Notes under the pieces: generated by a model | The model's database searches: none | Seen by the model: only the letters and a program-made list of their open reading frames with translations | What the model was told of the DNA's origin: nothing | Position numbers and translations under genes: made by a program | In this document: piece after piece, positions 32,480 to 37,233 of the stretch | Position numbering within the stretch: position 1 is the stretch's first letter | How the letters are laid out: each line of letters begins with the position of its first letter | Origin: Desulfobacteraceae bacterium | GTDB lineage: Bacteria > Desulfobacterota > Desulfobacteria > Desulfobacterales > Desulfosalsimonadaceae | Reading direction: 5' to 3' | DNA: 37,233 bases | Assembly (NCBI GenBank): GCA_021737545.1 | Contig: JAIPDT010000008.1 | Coordinates: 1-37,233 of the forward strand

Positions 32480-33606
32480 CGCGCCTCCGTGTCCGCAGTA
32501 TTTTTAATAGGTTGAACGCGAGAGCCGGAACCGAGGCCAAGGAGCATCGCCTCACCACCGGATACCAGCCGGTCGCCCGCGGCAACCGGGCCGGGCGCAA
32601 TTGTGACCAGGTCCGGGCTGCGTCCAAGAATGCGCACCTTTGCAACCTTTACCCGGTTGTCCTCTCCGATTATAAACACATGAGCCTGGTTTTCATATTC
32701 CAGCACCGCCCGGGCCGGCAGAAAAATGCCTTCGGGCTGGTCTGCAACTATGTCAACGCCAATAAAAGAGCCCGAAGGCAGACCGAACGGAGGTTTATCA
32801 GATCTGATTTCAGCCGTTGCCAGGCGGTTATCGCCGACCGCGGGATATATCCTTGAAACCGTATTTTTTGAAGTACGGTTTTTGCCTGTTGTAAGCAAAA
32901 CTTCGTCTCCGGGCTTGATGCGCTTTCCTGTCTGCTGGGGTATTTTTGCCAGTATTTTGTATCCTGCCGAAGGGTCTTGCATTTTACAAATTGCCTGTCC
33001 GGGCATGACAAGGTTGCCGGCATCTTTGATCCGCCGGGTGACCACCCCGTCAAAAGGTGCATGTATTTTCGTGTAGCTAAGCGATATCTTTGCAGATGCG
33101 ATTTGTTCTTCCAGGCTCCTGACCCTGGCCTGTGCGGAAATATAGGCGCTTTCTGCAGTTTCCAGGTCTTCTTCTCCTGTATGGCCTTTTTTAAAAAGCT
33201 TTTTGCGGCGGTCATAGAACTTTTTTTTCTGGACAAGATCGGCTTTAGCCCCTTGCAGTTCGGCTTGAAGCGAGGAAAGCTCTTTTTGAAGCTTGCGGTC
33301 GTCTATAACCGCCACGATTTCGTTTTTTTCCACCCTGTCGCCGGCATCGAAGTTTACCGATTCAATGCTGCCTGTTATTTGTGCCGAGAGTTCGGCGGTA
33401 ATCACTGGTTCTATTTCAGCCAGATAATGCTCGGTCACTGAAATTTTCCCTTGCCGTGCCTCGCAGACATGGACCGGGAGAGCGGGGGTGGGAACCGTCT
33501 CTATGCTGTTTAGTTCCGCCTTTTTATGGCGCACCAGCAGCACTGCTGACGGGATCAGGATCAAAAGTATAAGAAAAAATGCTATTTTGCGGAAGCTGCG
33601 TTTCAT
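32476..33606 (-). CDS. RND periplasmic adaptor (membrane fusion protein)
   Basis: A 376-residue adaptor of the HlyD/AcrA type linking the RND pump to an outer-membrane channel. An N-terminal membrane anchor (about 8-26, KIAFFLILLILIPSAVLLV) with no lipobox Cys is followed by a lipoyl half (ITGSIESVNFDAGDRVEKNE), a coiled-coil hairpin (about 105-170), the second lipoyl half (ApFDGVVTRRIKDAGNLVMPG) and beta-barrel domains. It is the first gene of the two-gene pump operon. The upstream region is shared with the divergent histidine kinase gene. Confidence 0.94.
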   Translation of the reverse strand: MKRSFRKIAFFLILLILIPSAVLLVRHKKAELNSIETVPTPALPVHVCEARQGKISVTEHYLAEIEPVITAELSAQITGSIESVNFDAGDRVEKNEIVAVIDDRKLQKELSSLQAELQGAKADLVQKKKFYDRRKKLFKKGHTGEEDLETAESAYISAQARVRSLEEQIASAKISLSYTKIHAPFDGVVTRRIKDAGNLVMPGQAICKMQDPSAGYKILAKIPQQTGKRIKPGDEVLLTTGKNRTSKNTVSRIYPAVGDNRLATAEIRSDKPPFGLPSGSFIGVDIVADQPEGIFLPARAVLEYENQAHVFIIGEDNRVKVAKVRILGRSPDLVTIAPGPVAAGDRLVSGGEAMLLGLGSGSRVQPIKNTADTEAR

Positions 33607-33690
33607 TTTTTCGTCCTGCCGGGTTATTAGTTTGTAGAGAATTTTTGCTTTTTAAACGATACACGTTAGTTTTTTTATAAAAACGTTACA

Positions 33691-33696
33691 TATAAT
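33691..33696 (+). promoter_or_regulatory. TATAAT -10 element upstream of the B12-signalling operon
   Basis: A perfect TATAAT lies 57 bases before the histidine kinase ATG at 33753. The -35 region (TTAGTT, 18-base spacing) is poor, so activation may be needed or a different -35 used. The predicted start point lies just upstream of the FNR-like site at 33721. Confidence 0.35.
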
Positions 33697-33720
33697 TACC
33701 TGAATTGCAAAAGCTTGTCT

Positions 33721-33734
33721 TTGACTTGGATCAA
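33721..33734. promoter_or_regulatory. second FNR-like operator TTGAC-N4-ATCAA
   Basis: TTGACTTGGATCAA has the same half sites and spacing as the site at 27523-27536. It lies 18 bases before the kinase ATG and about 20-25 bases after the likely transcription start, a position that would favour repression. It falls inside the longer TTG-started ORF, which I do not accept as coding. Confidence 0.45.
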
Positions 33735-33752
33735 AAGCAGATAGGGGTAAAA

Positions 33753-34721
33753 ATGCCAAAAGACTCCGATGTCATTGAATCGCCCGCCAAACCTTTAAAA
33801 ATTGCATTTACAGTTTCTTTGGTTTTTTTTGCAGCAGGTGTTGTCTATATTCTCCTTTCCAGTCGTCTGGCGGCAATTACTGCAGCTACCGTACCGAATC
33901 TGGCATATATAGAACAAATAAAAGGGATTCTGTTTATTGTATTCACTGCTTTGCTGTTGTTTTTGGTAATTTACCTTCTGATGTTAAAAATTGACGCCCA
34001 GCAGCGCAAGCTGCTTAATTTCGGCAACCGGATGATTGCCGCAGAGCGCCGGGCCACCGCAGTCGTATTTGCAGATGCCGTGGCCCATGACCTGGGGCAC
34101 GTGCTGATGAACCTTGAATATTATACCGAAGAACTGGCCGAAGCCGCAGGTAAAGAAAAACCCGAGGCATTAAAGGAATTAAACAACTCGCTTGCCCGGC
34201 TCAATCGTCTGACAAGACGGATCGGCGATGTATCCGGGCATCTTATCAGGGAGAAAAAGCAATATATTAACCTTCCCACTGCGGTCAGAGACGCGCTCGG
34301 CTTTGCAGGAAAGCACAAAAATGTCGGCAAATGCCAAGTGGATTTAAAGGCTCCTGAAGAATTGATGTTCATGGGAAATCTTTTGCTGATCTACCAGATG
34401 ATTATCAACCTGGTTTTAAATGCTGCCGAGGCAGTCGGTTCCCATGGCCGAATTCTGGTTCGGGTTTTGGAGTACAATGATTCCGTTGCGCTGGAAGTCC
34501 ATGACAACGGACCGGGAATTGAGGAAAACAGCCGCAAAGTCGTTATGGAGCCGTTTTATAGCACAAAAAAACAAGGAAACGGTCTGGGGCTTCTTTCGGT
34601 GCAGGCCTGTGCCAATGCCCATCAGGGAAAAGTGGAAATTGTCGACTCTGATTTGGGGGGTGCCTGTTTTTCTGTCAGTCTGAAAAAAAGCCCGGCGGTA
34701 ATAAATGATGCTGTTGAGTAA
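33753..34721 (+). CDS. membrane histidine kinase, first gene of the B12/c-di-GMP module
   Basis: I start it at ATG 33753 (MPKDSDVIES), with AGGGG five bases before, rather than the TTG at 33705. The 322-residue kinase has two membrane helices (about 17-37 and 56-78) with a very short periplasmic loop, so it has no obvious extracellular sensor. The phosphoacceptor is H112 in AVAHDLGHVLMNLEY. ATPase motifs are intact: N219/N223 (INLVLNAAEAV), DNGPGI at 251-256, and GNGLGL at 275-280. No response regulator gene is adjacent. The B12-sensor gene follows after 116 bases on the same strand. Confidence 0.9.
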   Translation: MPKDSDVIESPAKPLKIAFTVSLVFFAAGVVYILLSSRLAAITAATVPNLAYIEQIKGILFIVFTALLLFLVIYLLMLKIDAQQRKLLNFGNRMIAAERRATAVVFADAVAHDLGHVLMNLEYYTEELAEAAGKEKPEALKELNNSLARLNRLTRRIGDVSGHLIREKKQYINLPTAVRDALGFAGKHKNVGKCQVDLKAPEELMFMGNLLLIYQMIINLVLNAAEAVGSHGRILVRVLEYNDSVALEVHDNGPGIEENSRKVVMEPFYSTKKQGNGLGLLSVQACANAHQGKVEIVDSDLGGACFSVSLKKSPAVINDAVE

Positions 34722-34837
34722 AAAAAGTTTTTGATTTATTATTTAATTGTAATGAATTCGTAAAAGTCGATTCCTTCGTTCAGATGTCGCTCAGGAGCAA
34801 AAAAATTGACCCTGACCGCAGGTTTCCAGGAGGATAC

Positions 34838-35956
34838 ATGCAGACAGATTTTATGCATTATATTAATGAGTTGCCTGAAATTCCGGAACAAAGCGCCCTG
34901 GCTTTTAAAAATCACCTGGGAGAACTGGTGGAAAAGGTGAATTCGATGATGGCCTCCAGGGCGGATGTCGGTATCCTCACCGGAAACAATCCGGTTCTCA
35001 TGATGTTTGACAATCATAAGAATCACGCTCTTTTTATGAGCAACGTGTTTTCTTTGGGCGCCTGGGAACTTTTGGTAAAAACCATTCCGTGGGTCTACCG
35101 GACGTATTATAATTACGGATTTGATTATGCCTATTTTCCGGCTCATTTTAAGGCCTGGTGCCGCGCTCTTGAGCAGCTTCTGCCGCCTGATGATGCAGCC
35201 CCCCTGATAAAGGTGTATGAATGGATGCAGGCCAGGCATGAAGATTTTATCCGGGGATCAGAGCAATATTCTCAAGATGTTCCCGAGCCTGCGGCCGACT
35301 GGAGAGAAACCTGTGAGACATTTGTACAGGGGCTGCTTGCAGCAGACCGCACCACCTGTATGGAGATTGCGGCCAAATCGGCTGCCTCTGCCAACAGGCT
35401 TGCCGATTTTTACTTAAACGTGATTCAGCCCGCTATGTACGCCGTGGGAAGCAAGTGGGAGGCAGGTGAGATAAGTGTGGCCAAAGAGCATCTGGCCTCC
35501 GCCATAGTAAACCGTATAATGTCCATGCAGTATCTTGAGGTTATGAAGCAACCGGCCCAATCCAAGGGAAAGGCTGTAGTCACTGCCTCGGCCAACGAGT
35601 TCCATGAAATCGGCACCACAATGGTGGCCAATCTTCTGGAAGCAGACGGATGGGACGTGGCCTATCTGGGCGCAAATACGCCGGTAAAGGATTTTCTGGA
35701 GTTTGTTTCCTCTCATGACTTTTATATTGTGGCAATTTCAGCGTCCATGGTCTTTAACCTTGAGTCCATAAGGAATGCCATTGAGCACATCCGGTCGTGG
35801 TCCGTAACAAAACAGCCCTGGATCATGGTGGGGGGTCTTGTTTTTAATTATGCCCCAGAGCTGGCCGAAAAACTGGGTGCCGACGGCTATGCTCCTGACT
35901 GCAGGCAGGCCGTAGTGCTGGCAGACAAATGGCTGAACAATAAGAGAAATACATGA
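34838..35956 (+). CDS. CarH-type cobalamin-binding sensor without a DNA-binding domain
   Basis: I use ATG 34838 (MQTDFMHYIN) because AGGAGG lies 6 bases upstream. The 372-residue soluble protein has an N-terminal helical domain (about 1-145, with WELLVKTIPWVYRTYYNYGF) that I do not recognise, then a B12-binding helical-bundle (about 155-235) and Rossmann-like B12 domain (about 245-365). CarH hallmarks are present: W207-x9-E217-H218 (W in SKWEAGE, EH in VAKEHLA) and E254-x-H256-x-x-G259 (NEFHEIG), where H256 would be the lower axial ligand. These motifs mark adenosylcobalamin photoreceptors. There is no MerR domain; the output is probably the coupled GGDEF protein. A corrinoid-methyltransferase role is less likely given the Wx9EH motif. 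Confidence 0.9.
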   Translation: MQTDFMHYINELPEIPEQSALAFKNHLGELVEKVNSMMASRADVGILTGNNPVLMMFDNHKNHALFMSNVFSLGAWELLVKTIPWVYRTYYNYGFDYAYFPAHFKAWCRALEQLLPPDDAAPLIKVYEWMQARHEDFIRGSEQYSQDVPEPAADWRETCETFVQGLLAADRTTCMEIAAKSAASANRLADFYLNVIQPAMYAVGSKWEAGEISVAKEHLASAIVNRIMSMQYLEVMKQPAQSKGKAVVTASANEFHEIGTTMVANLLEADGWDVAYLGANTPVKDFLEFVSSHDFYIVAISASMVFNLESIRNAIEHIRSWSVTKQPWIMVGGLVFNYAPELAEKLGADGYAPDCRQAVVLADKWLNNKRNT

Positions 35957-36897
35957 AAATTTTTGAAGCGGTAAAAAACAACCCCGAGCTCGTATCGGCA
36001 TTCTTTGACGCCTCAGGCGCAATGATTGCGGCGGTTACCGATGAAAATTATATTATTCTTGGCTGCAATGACAACCTGACAAGGAGTCTGCATGCCCCGG
36101 AAAAGCCCCTGGGGCGTTATCTCGGAGATATCCTGTGCCCTCTGGAAGAAGACGCGTTCCCTCCGCTTGTTTCCGAAAAATCCGGCGAGCTGCTGCCCCA
36201 GATGTTGAAATTATGTCATACGGAAATTATGTTTAAGTGCTATAATTTTTCGGTTGACGGGGTTTTTCTGGTCCTGGGCGACCGGATGGGAGGAACGGAT
36301 AATGAGGTCATGGAGACCATGTCTTTGTTAAACAACGAACTCTCCGGCCTTACCCGGGAGCTTGGGAAAAAGAACCGTGAGCTTGAAACAGCCTATCGGA
36401 AAATAACGGAGCTGTCCCGGACGGATCCGCTCACCGGTCTTGCCAACAGGCGCTATTTCAAGGAAAGATACGAAGAGGAATTCGCTCTTTCACAAAGACA
36501 TGAATTTCCGCTGTCCCTGGCAATGATGGACCTGGATCATTTCAAGCAGGTAAATGACACACTGGGCCATAATGCAGGCGATGAGGTGCTAAAGGTATTT
36601 GCCTGGGTTTTGGGACAGAACTGTAGGCTGGAGGATTTTCCGGCCAGGTTCGGCGGCGAGGAATTTATCATATTTCTGCCTCATACCGCGGCGGACAAGG
36701 CCCTGGTTTTTGGAAACAGAATAAGGGAGACCCTTTCCGGGATGGATATTCTGGAAAATCCGCAATGGAAGGTTACAATCAGCGTCGGCATAGCCCAGCA
36801 AAAAATCGAGGATACCCCGGAAGGCCTTATCAAACGGGCGGATGAGGCGCTTTATGCGGCCAAGAGACAGGGGCGCAACCGGTGTGAAGTAAAATAG
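35953..36897 (+). CDS. diguanylate cyclase with PAS-like N-terminus
   Basis: A 314-residue soluble protein that should make c-di-GMP from two GTP. Residues about 8-110 look PAS-like (FFDASGAMIAAVTDENYIILGCNDNL), about 115-155 form a signalling coiled coil, and 156-314 are a GGDEF domain with active-site GGEEF at 234-238. The inhibitory I-site R225-x-x-D228 lies exactly five residues before it, so product feedback is likely. The start overlaps the stop of the B12-sensor gene (ATGA), showing translational coupling. It is the likely output of the B12 sensor and the kinase. No EAL or HD-GYP partner is in the window. Confidence 0.94.
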   Translation: MKIFEAVKNNPELVSAFFDASGAMIAAVTDENYIILGCNDNLTRSLHAPEKPLGRYLGDILCPLEEDAFPPLVSEKSGELLPQMLKLCHTEIMFKCYNFSVDGVFLVLGDRMGGTDNEVMETMSLLNNELSGLTRELGKKNRELETAYRKITELSRTDPLTGLANRRYFKERYEEEFALSQRHEFPLSLAMMDLDHFKQVNDTLGHNAGDEVLKVFAWVLGQNCRLEDFPARFGGEEFIIFLPHTAADKALVFGNRIRETLSGMDILENPQWKVTISVGIAQQKIEDTPEGLIKRADEALYAAKRQGRNRCEVK

Positions 36898-37055
36898 GAC
36901 AGTAGCCTGACCTGTCTATAGGCCTCGCCGGCATCTGTACCTGTTTTACTTGCAGCCGTTATTGCCTCCGCCCTGTGCTTTTCGGTGATGTGGACGCTTT
37001 TTTTAACCCCGCCCACCGACGGTTTGGCGTTGGTGCGCATCATAAAAACGTGCAC
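36852..37055 (-). CDS. doubtful short ORF between GGDEF and Fic genes
   Basis: A 67-codon minus-strand ORF that overlaps the GGDEF 3' end by 46 bases. Codons in its first half end mostly in G or C, as in true genes here, and the product is basic (NAKPSVGGVKKSVHITEKHRAEA). No ribosome site stands out, as a palindrome fills the upstream region. I do not recognise the sequence. It could be a remnant of a larger gene or noise. Confidence 0.2.
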   Translation of the reverse strand: MHVFMMRTNAKPSVGGVKKSVHITEKHRAEAITAASKTGTDAGEAYRQVRLLSYFTSHRLRPCLLAA

Positions 37056-37107
37056 TAATTTTTAAATTTTTAGTGCACGTTTTTATGATGTGCACTAAAA
37101 AAGTGCA
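37038..37107. repeat. nested palindromes built on TGCACT/AGTGCA
   Basis: CATCATAAAAACGTGCACTAA (37038-37058) is the exact reverse complement of 37070-37090, with an 11-base AT loop. Immediately beyond, TGCACT (37091-37096) and AGTGCA (37102-37107) form a second small hairpin. The core TGCACT thus occurs four times in alternating orientation in 70 bases. It follows the Fic stop on the minus strand and could end that transcript, be an operator, or be a REP-like element. Confidence 0.7.
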
Positions 37108-37114
37108 TGTATGG

Positions 37115-37231
37115 CTATCCTGAAAGCAAATCATAGAGGGCTGTATTTAAAAAAACAACCTCTTTGCCGATTTTTTCTTTTTCCAGAACCCCGATTTCTG
37201 ACAATTCATTCAAATATTTGCTTGCAATATT
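37115..37231 (-). CDS. C-terminal end of a probable Fic-family protein (partial)
   Basis: This frame enters from the right edge on the minus strand and is absent from the ORF track. The 38 visible residues (ASKYLNELSEIGVLEKEKIG..., then VVFLNTALYDLLSG) match the winged-helix C-terminus typical of Fic/DOC-type proteins (KYLxxLxxxGxLxxxxxGxxxxYxNxxLxxLL). Fic enzymes AMPylate proteins and many act in toxin-like regulation. The catalytic HPFx(D/E)GN motif would lie outside the window. The stop codon TAG at 37117-37115 is followed by the TGCACT palindromes. Confidence 0.6.
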   Translation of the reverse strand, partial: NIASKYLNELSEIGVLEKEKIGKEVVFLNTALYDLLSG

Positions 37232-37233
37232 TC

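Noticed and set aside
33705-33752. TTG-started N-terminal extension of the histidine kinase
   Set aside because: No ribosome site before the TTG; AGGGG is well placed for the ATG at 33753, and the extension contains the FNR-like site.

Overview
The window looks like chromosomal DNA from a sulfate-reducing Desulfobacterota bacterium, probably Desulfobacterales. This is inference from gene content, with no 16S or marker gene in the window. Supporting signs are the archaeal-type fructose-bisphosphate aldolase/phosphatase, a sulfite-reductase-like 4Fe-4S protein, a core-MetE-like protein, hypAB, a SLC13-type anion transporter, many REC-only response regulators, and long intergenic palindromes of a kind I associate with this phylum. 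No rRNA, tRNA, CRISPR array, phage or transposase gene was seen.

Layout. 1-5.9 kb: metabolic genes (3' end of an unknown gene, amidohydrolase, FBP aldolase/phosphatase, ferritin-like protein, NAD kinase, double-domain class II aldolase-like protein). 5.9-10.8 kb: a compact minus-strand chaperone operon of GrpE-like protein, an Hsp70 with no C-terminal lid, a membrane protein with two degenerate J-like domains plus a DUF1566 domain, and a 56-aa Cys protein; at each junction the stop and start codons overlap. 10.8-15.2 kb: hypB, hypA, a trypsin-like protease, a betaine-type binding protein and a BCCT transporter, all minus strand. 15.5-17.9 kb: a small HTH/HhH protein and FtsH. 18.0-24.6 kb: a REC-Usp fusion, a 29-aa membrane microprotein and a SLC13/RCK_C transporter (plus strand), converging on two kinases and three REC-only regulators (minus strand); no output domain that binds DNA is visible. 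24.7-29.3 kb: methyltransferase, secreted GPGMM-repeat protein, a MITE-like palindrome, MOSC protein, Crp/Fnr regulator, and a divergent pair encoding a 4Fe-4S/ferredoxin protein and a core-MetE-like protein. 29.4-33.6 kb: RND pump and adaptor. 33.7-36.9 kb: a histidine kinase, a CarH-type B12 sensor without a DNA-binding domain, and a diguanylate cyclase. 37.1-37.2 kb: the C-terminal end of a probable Fic protein.

Three modules deserve most attention. (1) The four-gene chaperone operon has a good sigma70-like promoter overlapping the hypB stop codon. (2) The B12 sensor has both CarH hallmarks (W-x9-EH and E-x-H-x-x-G) but is coupled by an ATGA overlap to a GGEEF cyclase, suggesting light- or cobalamin-controlled c-di-GMP signalling. 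(3) The REC-only/Usp/SLC13 cluster suggests transporter control by protein-protein contact. Two identical half-site pairs, TTGAC-N4-ATCAA, lie upstream of the Crp/Fnr gene and upstream of the B12 module, hinting that one regulator connects them.
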